Source of the DNA: Limnobacter parvus
GTDB taxonomy: Bacteria > Pseudomonadota > Gammaproteobacteria > Burkholderiales > Burkholderiaceae_B
DNA length: 64,000 nucleotides
NCBI RefSeq assembly: GCF_024623725.1
Contig: NZ_JANKHG010000018.1
Location: 389,390-453,389 of the forward strand
Direction of reading: 5' to 3'
This document shows, piece after piece, positions 24,087 to 32,602 of this stretch. The stretch's first letter is position 1. Every line of letters starts with the position of its first letter. The notes under the pieces were generated by a model, which saw only the letters and a list, made by a program, of their open reading frames with translations, was not told the origin of the DNA and made no database searches. The position numbers were made by a program, and so were the translations under genes.

Positions 24087-25981
24087 GCCTGCCACCTTCC
24101 CATGCCCTCCAATACCAGGCCCCTCGGGCCTTTCACTTCGTCCATGTGCTGGTAGGCCCAATTCAGTGCTGCGCACATTTCGGTTGAAAATTCATTGTCT
24201 ACCACTGTGTGTTCCTGCATGAAGTTTTTTGAATTCACCATGGCACGCAGTTCTTGTAGCAAACCGGGTTCATTGATGTAACGCACCACGCCACTCACAT
24301 AATTTTCAATTGAATCGGCCACGCAGAATTCAGCCAGTCCCAATGAATCGAGTATGTCGAAATCGCTGCGCGAATGGGGTTCCTTTCCAATCATGCTGAC
24401 TACTGGCAGCCCCAGCACCATGCAGTCTACTGTGCTGGTTGCATTGCCAAACGGAAAGGGGCTAAGGGCCAGGTGGTTTTGGTTCAGTAAATTCAAATAC
24501 GCTTCATAGCCTGTGCGGCGTGCCACCACGGCGGTGGGGAAATAGCTGTGCAAACGTTTTTCGGTGGACAAATGCCCTACACCATATTCATTGGGGAAGA
24601 ACATGAAGCGCACCGGCTTTGCAGACAAGCGTTCAATTTCCTTCAAGGCGCTGACAAAACCCAAATTGATTTTCATGGCGTTACAAGGCACTGCAATGCA
24701 AACAACTGAATCATCCAGCACGGCAGGGGGCGGAAGCTTCAGGTCTTTGTGGGCTTCGGCCACGTTGCTGACGCGGCTGTTCAACAGCAACATGTTTTCT
24801 GAAACCACGCCTTCGCCGCCATAGACATTGGGTGTTGCAAACACCACATCCATTTCCGTGCTGTGGCTGGTGGCGGGGTGCCCAAAGCTCATGGCTTGCA
24901 AACTGGCCCAGCGCAAGTTAGCCAGCGAAATACCCCAAGAGCGCATGCCCACACTCATGAACCAGGCAATGTTGGGTGTGCAGCTGTTCAACACGCTTTG
25001 CAGGTTCATTTCTTCTTCGGGCACTTCAATGAATTCATCGAACAGACCGATGGATTGTTCATCCACATCGCCTTTCATCGACACCATGACCATGTAATAG
25101 TCGCGCCGCAATTCTTTGATCATGGGCGCATACCAACGGTACATGGCGTGCACCGATTTAAAGGTTTCTGCGATCACCGCCATCACTGGTTTGTTGTGGG
25201 TGTTGCCCGCATGCTTCACGCTGCCCACTGCTTTGGCCTGAATGCCTTTAACCTTGTGAACGCGTTTAAACCAGTTGTTCAGGTGCTTCTTGATGTCGTG
25301 CTTGCGCGGCGATGTGCTGTAGCTGCACAGCATCCAGATATTCGAAATCAGTGCCCGGTATTGTTCAAGCGGGCGCAGTGCATCGTAGGGGTTGTATTCT
25401 TCCAGCAGGAATGTGCGGCCTGCATCGCCAGTTACAGTCAGGGGCAAGCGGTCCAGCAACAAACCAATGGCCAGCAAGGCTGCAGTCTCAGAATTTTCAA
25501 GGGTCAATTCAACCAGGTCGCCAGGTTCAAGATCGCCCACGCCCGCCAAAAGCAGGGCGCGCACCATGGCCGCATTCTCGCTCAAATTCTTGGTTTTTTT
25601 CTCATGCGCTTTGTTCAGCAGCAGCTTAAGCACCGCGCGGTTGCTGTTGTAACCCGATACCTCAAACACATGGCTCATGAAGCGCTTTTGCTTGGTGAGT
25701 ACCAGCACGCTGTTCAAGCTCAGGGTGTGTTTCAGGTCGGTCAGCACATTCACATACAGCGCAGCAAACCGAGTACACAGTTCAGTGGTTCCTTGAACGC
25801 CCAGTTGCATCAAGTTGGCATAGGGCTTGTTCTGGCATTCATTCACCAACACTGCAAGCTGGTTGATGGTTAATTCAGGGCTTTGCCGTTGCAGGTACAC
25901 GCCACTTTCAATGGCTTGAAGTTTGCCATCGATTTCATCAAATACCGGTTGAAGTTGTTCTTCCAGGCTGGGTGTGCTCAT
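24083..25981 (-). CDS. HMW1C/OGT-like glycosyltransferase (GT41 family)
   Basis: A 632-residue soluble protein (start ATG 25981, preceded by GAGAG). The N-terminal ~270 residues are helical; the C-terminal part is a GT-B glycosyltransferase with LRWASLQAMSFGHPATSHS, LSTEKRLHSYFPTAVVARRTG and LSPFPFGNATSTVDCMVLG (the last holding nucleotide-sugar contacts). This motif set is shared by HMW1C-type N-glycosyltransferases and O-GlcNAc transferases, which glycosylate proteins in the cytoplasm. TPR repeats of OGT are not visible, so HMW1C-like is the closer match. No adhesin gene is adjacent. It sits fourth in the operon. Confidence 0.75.
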   Translation of the reverse strand: MSTPSLEEQLQPVFDEIDGKLQAIESGVYLQRQSPELTINQLAVLVNECQNKPYANLMQLGVQGTTELCTRFAALYVNVLTDLKHTLSLNSVLVLTKQKRFMSHVFEVSGYNSNRAVLKLLLNKAHEKKTKNLSENAAMVRALLLAGVGDLEPGDLVELTLENSETAALLAIGLLLDRLPLTVTGDAGRTFLLEEYNPYDALRPLEQYRALISNIWMLCSYSTSPRKHDIKKHLNNWFKRVHKVKGIQAKAVGSVKHAGNTHNKPVMAVIAETFKSVHAMYRWYAPMIKELRRDYYMVMVSMKGDVDEQSIGLFDEFIEVPEEEMNLQSVLNSCTPNIAWFMSVGMRSWGISLANLRWASLQAMSFGHPATSHSTEMDVVFATPNVYGGEGVVSENMLLLNSRVSNVAEAHKDLKLPPPAVLDDSVVCIAVPCNAMKINLGFVSALKEIERLSAKPVRFMFFPNEYGVGHLSTEKRLHSYFPTAVVARRTGYEAYLNLLNQNHLALSPFPFGNATSTVDCMVLGLPVVSMIGKEPHSRSDFDILDSLGLAEFCVADSIENYVSGVVRYINEPGLLQELRAMVNSKNFMQEHTVVDNEFSTEMCAALNWAYQHMDEVKGPRGLVLEGMGRWQA

Positions 25982-25994
25982 GGGTACAAAACTC

Positions 25995-27116
25995 TCACAA
26001 TCCAAGTTCAACTGCTTGTCCGCTTGCAGACGACTGCGCAATTGCCTGGCTCAGTGCCAAGCCTTCAGCCGCAACGCCGGTGGACAATGTGTAGGTGTTC
26101 AATTTTTCATCGCGCATGGCTTGCGCAATGTCGGCGTAGTAGTTCGCAAACGCTTCGATAAAGCCGGAAGGGTGGCCTGCTTTAAAGCGGTTATAGCGCG
26201 GTTGAGCGGTAATGTCGCTGCCAGTTGAAATTCGGTCCAGCAGCATTTTGTTGCCAGCTTCGTCGGCAGCTTCAATAATTTCCGGGCTTTCCTGGTGCCA
26301 TTGCAAACTGCCCTTGGTACCAAATACACGTATGCGCAAACCATTGCGGTAGCCCAGCACGGCTTTGCCATACCAGGCGTTCACCACCAGGTTGTCGCTG
26401 TATCGAATGACAGCATCCACTTCGTCGATCAGCCCGGGGGCCACGTTGGTGATGGCGCGCTGCCATGCATTCACGGTGTGTGGCGTGTTGCCGCACACGA
26501 AGTTCACCAGGCTGTGCAAGTGCACGAACAGATCAAGCGACACACAGCTGATTTCGCCATCTTCAAGCCGCCAAGCCTGAATGGCGTGGGTTTTGTTTTG
26601 GTTGGTCAAGCGCATATAAGAATCTTGCGGCATTTCCACCATCACTTTGAACACGTGGCCAATCGCGCCGCTTTCCACGCGGCGTTTCATCTCGCGCACA
26701 GCCGGGTAGCCGGTGTAATTGAAAATCGAGAACACCTGAGTGTTGTCAGGCTTTACGCGGGCCAAAAGTTCTTTGCATTCCTGCACATTGGCCAGCAGTG
26801 GCTTGTCAGAAATAACGCGCAAATTGTGGTCGAGTGCCAAGTGAATGTACTGCGCATGCGACTTGATTGGCGTGGCAATCACCACCGCATCCACTTCGCT
26901 GGCCACTGCATCAATCAGCGCCTCTGCACTGGGGTACAGCTTGTGCGCAGGCACATTGTATTGACGACCCGATTCAGCATTGAATTCCGGGCTGCGGCTG
27001 AAGCAGCCCGCCACCAGTTCAAATTCATTGTCCATTTTCATGGCGATTTCATGCACGCGGCCCACGGCGGAATTCACGCCGCCGCCAATCATTGCAACTT
27101 TGATGGGTTTGTTCAT
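25995..27116 (-). CDS. Gfo/Idh/MocA-family oxidoreductase
   Basis: A 373-residue NAD(P)-dependent sugar dehydrogenase. The nucleotide-binding loop is VAMIGGGVNSAVGRVHE, and EADVDAVVIATP-like sequence (EVDAVVIATPIKSH) and DKPLLANVQECKEL give the conserved D-K-P motif. The C-terminal domain has GGEISC...LDLFVHLHSLVNFV with the active-site region. ATG 27116 is preceded by GGAAATCG, and the first six residues of the longer frame look spurious. It probably oxidises or epimerises an activated sugar feeding the DegT aminotransferase in the same operon (inference). Confidence 0.85.
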   Translation of the reverse strand: MNKPIKVAMIGGGVNSAVGRVHEIAMKMDNEFELVAGCFSRSPEFNAESGRQYNVPAHKLYPSAEALIDAVASEVDAVVIATPIKSHAQYIHLALDHNLRVISDKPLLANVQECKELLARVKPDNTQVFSIFNYTGYPAVREMKRRVESGAIGHVFKVMVEMPQDSYMRLTNQNKTHAIQAWRLEDGEISCVSLDLFVHLHSLVNFVCGNTPHTVNAWQRAITNVAPGLIDEVDAVIRYSDNLVVNAWYGKAVLGYRNGLRIRVFGTKGSLQWHQESPEIIEAADEAGNKMLLDRISTGSDITAQPRYNRFKAGHPSGFIEAFANYYADIAQAMRDEKLNTYTLSTGVAAEGLALSQAIAQSSASGQAVELGL

Positions 27117-27140
27117 GTTCGATTTCCTTTGCATGCGGCT

Positions 27141-28286
27141 TCAACCATTGAAGGAGTAAAGCCGACGCTGTGTGGCGTGGCTGGCCAGGGTTTGCAGTTC
27201 GGCTGCATTCGTGCAGCGTGCAAACAGCAGGGCCATTCGACCCGCCGGGCTTGGGGCGATCAAGTCGCCCGTGCTGGCAATCGGCACCCAGCGTTCCATG
27301 TGAACAGGGTAATGAAAGTGCAGGTGCTGCAACAGCCCTTCGTGTGGCAGGGTCAGGGTGTGGCGCAAAATGAATTGTTGCTTCAACGGCCCAGAAACCG
27401 CCCTTTGCCCCAAAAAACCTTTTGCATAACTGGCCACATACGGAAAGCCAGTGGAAAGCTCGATCAGTTGGCTGTACAAGTCGCCGGGGCAGCGGCGGGT
27501 AATTTCAACCAGCCAGAATTTGTCGCCTCGCAATAAAAACTGCGTGTGTACCAAACCATCACACAGGCGCAGGCTTTGCGCCAGGTGTTCAATTTCACGG
27601 CGAACACGGGTATGTACTTCCATCGGGAAGTCGATGGCCAGGTGGCTGGTGTCGACCACAAAGCGATTGGCTGAACCATGTTCAATCACGATGAAGTCTT
27701 GCACCATACGGCCATTCACCACGAATGCCGAATGGCTGTACAACTGGCCTTCAACGTATTCTTCGACCAGGCAGTCGCCGCTTTTCGATTCCGCTTTGGC
27801 AGCTGCAACGGCTGCTCGCAATTGTCCACCTTCGCCCGCTTGAACCACAGCAATGCCACGGCCGCTGTAGGCGTCGACGGGTTTTACAATCACCGCGCAG
27901 GCGGGTGTTTCATCATTGCCGAACACACGCGGCACCGACAAGCCTTCACGCTGCGCGTAGCTTCTGAATTTCTGTTTGTGATTGATTGTTTCTGTGGCTT
28001 CCAGTCGGTCTATGCCCGGAAAATGCAGGGTTTCTGAAACCTCGGCACACGAATAATAGGAGCGGTCGTTGCAGCCGGGCACCAGGTATTCGATGCCCTG
28101 CACGGTGCACAAATCGGCCAGCGCAGCCGGGTTTGAATAATCCAATGGGTGGTAACCAGGCGTGGCCTTGGCCAAAAAATCAGTCGGCTTGCCGCCTGCG
28201 AACAACACCGTGTGGCCGGCATTACGCAGGTAATTCAGAATGGGGCCTGATGAGAAATTGGTGTCAACCAACAGCACTTTAGCCAC
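27141..28286 (-). CDS. ATP-grasp domain carboxylate-amine/thiol ligase
   Basis: A 381-residue protein with an N-terminal Rossmann-like preATP-grasp domain (AKVLLVDTNFSSGPILNYLR) and an ATP-grasp core: AVIVKPVDAYSGRGIAVVQ (P-loop), CLVEEYVEGQLYSHSAFV and FWLVEITRRCPGDLY (metal-binding). I chose GTG 28286, which has GAGG 6 bases upstream and overlaps the aminotransferase stop by 8 bases; ATG 28298 is an alternative. Family members join an amine to a carboxylate with ATP. In this operon it may attach an amino acid to an amino sugar (inference). Confidence 0.82.
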   Translation of the reverse strand: MAKVLLVDTNFSSGPILNYLRNAGHTVLFAGGKPTDFLAKATPGYHPLDYSNPAALADLCTVQGIEYLVPGCNDRSYYSCAEVSETLHFPGIDRLEATETINHKQKFRSYAQREGLSVPRVFGNDETPACAVIVKPVDAYSGRGIAVVQAGEGGQLRAAVAAAKAESKSGDCLVEEYVEGQLYSHSAFVVNGRMVQDFIVIEHGSANRFVVDTSHLAIDFPMEVHTRVRREIEHLAQSLRLCDGLVHTQFLLRGDKFWLVEITRRCPGDLYSQLIELSTGFPYVASYAKGFLGQRAVSGPLKQQFILRHTLTLPHEGLLQHLHFHYPVHMERWVPIASTGDLIAPSPAGRMALLFARCTNAAELQTLASHATQRRLYSFNG

Positions 28287-29397
28287 GGCTGGCCTCATCG
28301 ATGATCACGCAAATACGGGCCACGTCTTCAAGTGCCAGGTCGGGGTAAATCGGCAGGCAAAGCACTTGCTCTGCGGCTTTGTGAGCATTGGGCAAGCGCT
28401 TTGGTGCTGCCGAGGGCAGGCCGCGGTACATGGGCATGCTGCTAATCAGCGGGAAGAAGTATCGGCGGCCGTTCACGCCGTGTTCTTGTAGCCTTGTGTA
28501 CAGCGCATCGCGTGAAATCGGGTAATGCGCATTCACAAAAATCGGAAAGTAAGCGGCATTCCATTCTACGTTTTCTGGCACAGCCATGTGTTCAATCCCG
28601 GGTACGTTGGCCAGCAGTTCGCGGTACAGGGCTTGAATGTGACGGCGTTTGGCAATCGATTCATCCACATATTTCAATTGCAACATGCCCATGGCGGCAT
28701 TCAGCTCGCTCATCTTGCCGTTGATGCCGGGGGCCATCACGGTGACTTCATCGGCGAAGCCGAAGTTCTTCAGGTAATCAATGCGCTGTTTGGTTTTTGC
28801 ATCTTTGCAAATAATTGCGCCGCCTTCAAAGGTGTTGAACACCTTGGTGGCGTGCAGGCTAAGCACCGACAAATCGCCCGCATTCAAAATGCTCTCGCCG
28901 TTTTGCTTCACGCCAAAAGCGTGCGCAGCATCGTAAATCACCTTCAGGCCATACACATCGGCAATACGCTGAATTTCCTCTGTGTTGGTGGGCAGGCCAT
29001 AGCAATGCACTGGCAAAATTGCACTGGTTTTCGGGGTAATGGCTTCTTCAATTCGGCGGGGGTCCAGGTTCAGGGTCACCGGGTCGACATCGACAAACAC
29101 CGGTTCCAGGTCATTCCACAACAAGGAATGGCTGGTGCACACGAAAGAATAGGGGGTGGTGATGACTTCGCCTTGAATGCGCAGGGCTTTCAAGGCGGTC
29201 ATCAGGGCAATGGTGCCGTTGCAGAACAGGGCGAGGTGTGGCACACCCAAATATTCACACAGCGCTTTTTCAAGTTGCTGGTGAAAGGGGCCATTGTTGG
29301 TCAGGGTTTTGCTGTCCCAAATCTGTTCCAGGTAGGGAATGAACTCCGCGAGTGGCGGCAGCGCAGGCTGCGTCACAAAAATTTTCCGATTGTCCAT
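28279..29397 (-). CDS. DegT/DnrJ/EryC1/StrS-family sugar aminotransferase
   Basis: A 372-residue PLP enzyme that aminates keto-sugar nucleotides. Visible motifs: NGTIALMTALKALRIQGEVITTPYSF, VFVDVDPVTLNLDPRRIEEA, VIYDAAHAFGV (PLP-binding Asp) and LSLHATKVFNTFEGGAI with the Schiff-base Lys. The ATG at 29397 has AAAGG upstream at good spacing. It is the first gene of the operon and is transcribed away from uppP. The product should supply an amino sugar for the downstream ligase, methyltransferase or glycosyltransferase. Confidence 0.88.
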   Translation of the reverse strand: MDNRKIFVTQPALPPLAEFIPYLEQIWDSKTLTNNGPFHQQLEKALCEYLGVPHLALFCNGTIALMTALKALRIQGEVITTPYSFVCTSHSLLWNDLEPVFVDVDPVTLNLDPRRIEEAITPKTSAILPVHCYGLPTNTEEIQRIADVYGLKVIYDAAHAFGVKQNGESILNAGDLSVLSLHATKVFNTFEGGAIICKDAKTKQRIDYLKNFGFADEVTVMAPGINGKMSELNAAMGMLQLKYVDESIAKRRHIQALYRELLANVPGIEHMAVPENVEWNAAYFPIFVNAHYPISRDALYTRLQEHGVNGRRYFFPLISSMPMYRGLPSAAPKRLPNAHKAAEQVLCLPIYPDLALEDVARICVIIDEASRG

Positions 29398-29605
29398 ACC
29401 CAAGCCTTTCTATTTGATTTTCTTCATTATCAAGGCAAGCAGGCGCAATCATTTGTTAAATATCAGCCCTCTTTCCCCTTCAGAAAAATGTTTTCCCCCG
29501 TTCAGGCTTGCTATAGTGGCGCATTGAAATGCACCCAACAATGGCTTGCTCCGTTGTGTTTGGGGCGTTTTCCACCTGTTTTTGACCAATTTTCAGGAAT
29601 TCACC

Positions 29606-30451
29606 ATGTTTGTTGCCGGCGACGGTGTGGGTTGGCTTGAGGCCATCGTGTTGGGTTTAATCCAGGGCCTCACCGAGTTTTTGCCAATTTCATCGAGTGC
29701 GCACTTGCGCATCATCGGCCCCATGCTGCCTTCCGGGCTCGACCCCGGCGCGGCATTCACCGCGATCACCCAACTTGGCACTGAACTGGCGGTGATGGTG
29801 TACTTCCGGCACGACATTGCTCGAATATTCCTGGCTTGGTGTGCCTCGTTCAAACGAAACACTCCTTTCAATCCAGATGCCCGTCTAGGTTGGCTGGTGA
29901 TTGTGGGCACATTTCCGATTGCTGTCTTGGGCTTGTTGTTTCAAGACCTTATCGAAACCTACCTGCGCAACCTCTACCTAACGGCCATCATGCTGATTGT
30001 GTTCGGCTTGATACTGGGGCTTGCCGACAAAGTGGGCAAGCGCCAAACCGAGCTGCGTGAAATGACCTGGCGTGACGGTATTTTGTTTGGTTTTGCACAG
30101 GCACTGGCTTTGATTCCCGGCGTAAGCCGCTCGGGCGGCACCATCACGGCAGGTTTGCTAATGGGCTATACCCGCGAGGCCGCAGCACGCTATTCATTTC
30201 TGTTGGCAGTGCCTGCGGTGTTTGCTTCTGGCTTCTACCAGTTGTACAAAAGTTGGGGTGTTGCAGGCCCTGTTAGCCCGGCCAATACGGCCTTGGCCAC
30301 TTTTGTGGCTTTTTTCGTCGGTTATGCTGTCATTATCTGGTTTTTGAAAATAGTCAGCACACGTGGTTATGGCCTTTTTGTGGGTTACCGTGTGGTCTTG
30401 GGTTTCGTGGTGTTGGGCCTGTTGACGGCCGGGGTTTTGCAGCCCCTTTAA
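29606..30451 (+). CDS. uppP: Undecaprenyl-diphosphatase (UppP/BacA)
   Basis: A 281-residue polytopic membrane protein that recycles the lipid carrier undecaprenyl diphosphate for peptidoglycan and surface glycans. It has [16 protein letters not shown] near the N-terminus and [16 protein letters not shown] in the second half, the two active-site motifs of the family. The ATG at 29606 is preceded by AGGAATT. It is divergent from the glycosylation operon. It starts alone; the photolyase gene follows after 18 bases. Confidence 0.94.
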   Translation: MFVAGDGVGWLEAIVLGLIQGLTEFLPISSSAHLRIIGPMLPSGLDPGAAFTAITQLGTELAVMVYFRHDIARIFLAWCASFKRNTPFNPDARLGWLVIVGTFPIAVLGLLFQDLIETYLRNLYLTAIMLIVFGLILGLADKVGKRQTELREMTWRDGILFGFAQALALIPGVSRSGGTITAGLLMGYTREAAARYSFLLAVPAVFASGFYQLYKSWGVAGPVSPANTALATFVAFFVGYAVIIWFLKIVSTRGYGLFVGYRVVLGFVVLGLLTAGVLQPL

Positions 30452-30469
30452 GCAGTTCAAGGATGTGGC

Positions 30470-31849
30470 ATGCAGGTGTTGTGGTTCAAACGGGATTTGC
30501 GTTTAAGCGACCACCTGCCGCTGTTTGAAGCCATGCGCAATGCCAAGCACCAAGGTTTGGTGCTGCCCCTTTATATTCACGAACCCAGCCAAATTGCAGA
30601 TGCACACACAGCGCGCCAGCACCAGTTGTTTGTGCATGAATGCCTGGACGACCTGCAACAGCAGTTTGAACAGGTGGGTGGTTACCTGCATGAAGAACTG
30701 GGCGAAGCCGTTGAAGTGTTGGCGGCATTGCATGCACAATTCAAATTCACCCACCTTTGGGCACACCAGGAAACCACCCAGCTTGCGCAGTACAAGCGCG
30801 ACCAAGCGGTGGCGGCGTGGTGCAAAAGCATGGGCGTGGCATTCATGGAATTGCCGCAGAACAATGTGCAACGAAACACCTTCATGGCCAATCCGTTTGC
30901 CGAGAAAGTGAACTTCCAAACCTACCTGGACCGTGCCGCACAAGAGGAAATCAAAAACCCGGCTGGGCGAAATTTGCAGGCCTTTTTCGCACCCAAACCC
31001 CCGAACGGATTGAACCGCGCCAAGGTGCCACATGCGGCAGGGGAAGACAAACCCTTGCGCCTTAAAGGCGGGCGGGCGCAGGCCCGTGCGGTGGCCGCGA
31101 AATTCTTCACCCCGGCAAAGCTTAAAAGTTATCCGTTTTCCATCTCGAGCCCCTTGAAGGCATGGAATGGTTGTTCACGCCTCTCGCCTTATTTGGCTTA
31201 CGGCGTGGTCAGCGACCGGGAAGTGTTGCAAAAACTGAACGCATTGGTGAATACCGTGCATGGTCAAAACGACGCGTATTTGATTACCAAGGTGGAAGAC
31301 GCAGCCCGGTTTTTTGTCGAAAGGCTGATTTGGCGGCAGGGCTATTTTCAGCAATTCGAGAACCACACGGGTCTGGAAACCGATGCGTTTTATGCCGAAG
31401 AACCGGTTGAAACGAACGAAGAATTTCTGCTTGCGTGGCAACAAGGGCGAACCGGATTTGCTTACATTGACGCGCTTCAACGTTTCCTGGGCCAAACCGG
31501 TTGGCTGAACATGCGGGCGCGGGCCACACTGGTTTCATTCGCTTGCGTGCAACTTGGCCTGCCCTGGCAACCAGTGGCCCTGTATTTGGCGCAGCAGTTT
31601 CTTGATTTCGAACCTGCCATTCACTACGGGCAGGTGCGAATTGCTTCAGGCACCAGCCATTTTTCGCAAATGCTGGTCTACGACCCTGTGAAGCAACAGC
31701 TTGAGCAAGACCCCAAGGGTGAGTTCATCAAGCGTTGGCTGCCTGAATTTGGCACGCCTGCCTATCCGTCACCCATTGTTGAAAATGCAGAATCGTTGAA
31801 GCTTGGCAAAGCGCGGCTGCATGCCATGCGGCAAAGCCGGCTGGTTTAA
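30470..31849 (+). CDS. Deoxyribodipyrimidine photolyase / cryptochrome-family protein
   Basis: A 459-residue flavoprotein. The N-terminal antenna domain begins QVLWFKRDLRLSDHLPLFEA; the FAD-binding C-terminal domain has SRLSPYLAYGVVS, WRQGYFQQFENH, LNMRARATLVSFACVQL and FEPAIHYGQVRIASG. The C-terminal motifs match the cryptochrome/photolyase family; whether it repairs cyclobutane dimers or acts as a photoreceptor is not clear from sequence. The stop overlaps the convergent TetR gene by 4 bases. It is probably cotranscribed with uppP (18-base gap). Confidence 0.87.
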   Translation: MQVLWFKRDLRLSDHLPLFEAMRNAKHQGLVLPLYIHEPSQIADAHTARQHQLFVHECLDDLQQQFEQVGGYLHEELGEAVEVLAALHAQFKFTHLWAHQETTQLAQYKRDQAVAAWCKSMGVAFMELPQNNVQRNTFMANPFAEKVNFQTYLDRAAQEEIKNPAGRNLQAFFAPKPPNGLNRAKVPHAAGEDKPLRLKGGRAQARAVAAKFFTPAKLKSYPFSISSPLKAWNGCSRLSPYLAYGVVSDREVLQKLNALVNTVHGQNDAYLITKVEDAARFFVERLIWRQGYFQQFENHTGLETDAFYAEEPVETNEEFLLAWQQGRTGFAYIDALQRFLGQTGWLNMRARATLVSFACVQLGLPWQPVALYLAQQFLDFEPAIHYGQVRIASGTSHFSQMLVYDPVKQQLEQDPKGEFIKRWLPEFGTPAYPSPIVENAESLKLGKARLHAMRQSRLV

Positions 31850-32502
31850 TTGCCCTTTAACCCAGCACTGACATAGTCGTGAAACAACCGGCGCATTTCC
31901 TTTGGGCCACCTGCTTGTGAAAGAAAGGGGCGCAACGTTTCATCGTGCATCACCATGGAAAAGTCAGCCAAACCGTGAATTGCCGTATTCACTGCCAAGT
32001 GTATTTTGAATCGCAGTTGGGTTTCTGAATATTGCGGCAATATTTCCTGCATGGTGGGTGAAAACACAGCCATGTAAGGGTTGAAAAATCGTGTCAGGAA
32101 ACCTTGACCTTGCTCGCCGGTTTGCCAAGTCAAGCGCGATAAAAACTGTATGCAAATGGCGCCGGTTTCCCCGCTGGCAAACAGTTTCAGGAAAGGATCA
32201 AAAATCAGTTCGCTCAGGCGAGTCCACTCTTTGTATTCAGGCTTACCAAGCGCAAACTCAGCATGCGCCTGTCTGCAATACACGTCCAGTTGGGCATTCA
32301 CAAAATCCACCACCTCTTCCACCAGCTTTTCTTTTGACTTGAAGTGGTAGTGCACCGCAGAGCGGTTGTGCTGGCCGGAACGCTGCCGTATTTTGCTCAG
32401 CGTGACTCCCTCAATGCCGTGCTGGGCAAATTCATTCAAGGCAATCCGTAGCAGCTGTTCGCGAGTATCAATAACAGGTGTGAATTCTGCAGCTTGATTC
32501 AT
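31846..32502 (-). CDS. TetR-family transcriptional regulator
   Basis: A 218-residue repressor-type protein. The N-terminal helix-turn-helix (GVTLSKIRQRSGQHNRSAVHYHF, about residues 33-55) is standard TetR, and the rest is the ligand-binding helical domain. The divergent intergenic region holds a perfect dyad (32539-32558) that is the probable operator for both directions. The likely target is the lipoprotein/DUF1329 operon starting at 32603. Confidence 0.9.
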   Translation of the reverse strand: MNQAAEFTPVIDTREQLLRIALNEFAQHGIEGVTLSKIRQRSGQHNRSAVHYHFKSKEKLVEEVVDFVNAQLDVYCRQAHAEFALGKPEYKEWTRLSELIFDPFLKLFASGETGAICIQFLSRLTWQTGEQGQGFLTRFFNPYMAVFSPTMQEILPQYSETQLRFKIHLAVNTAIHGLADFSMVMHDETLRPFLSQAGGPKEMRRLFHDYVSAGLKGN

Positions 32503-32538
32503 GTGCTTGTTTTTGTGAGTAATTTTGTTCTTGCCTGT

Positions 32539-32558
32539 ATTAATACCTTCGTATTAAT
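32539..32558. promoter_or_regulatory. Probable TetR operator
   Basis: ATTAATAC-CTTC-GTATTAAT is a perfect 8+8 inverted repeat with a 4-base spacer. It lies between the divergent TetR gene and the lipoprotein gene, with a TATAAC -10-like element just downstream (32578-32583). Confidence 0.65.
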
Positions 32559-32602
32559 CTAGAGTGATTAAAAACACTATAACTACAAATCAGGAGACAT
32601 GC

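Noticed and set aside
24863..25873. Long plus-strand open frame (336 codons) inside the glycosyltransferase gene.
   Set aside because: Antisense shadow with His/Gln/Phe bias typical of reverse-strand reading; the minus-strand gene has clear GT41 motifs.
26295..27536. Long plus-strand open frame (413 codons) opposite the oxidoreductase gene.
   Set aside because: Antisense shadow of the Gfo/Idh gene; no recognisable domain.
28525..29640. Long plus-strand open frame (371 codons) opposite the DegT aminotransferase gene.
   Set aside because: Shadow of the aminotransferase gene on the other strand; composition is His/Gln-rich and shows no domain.
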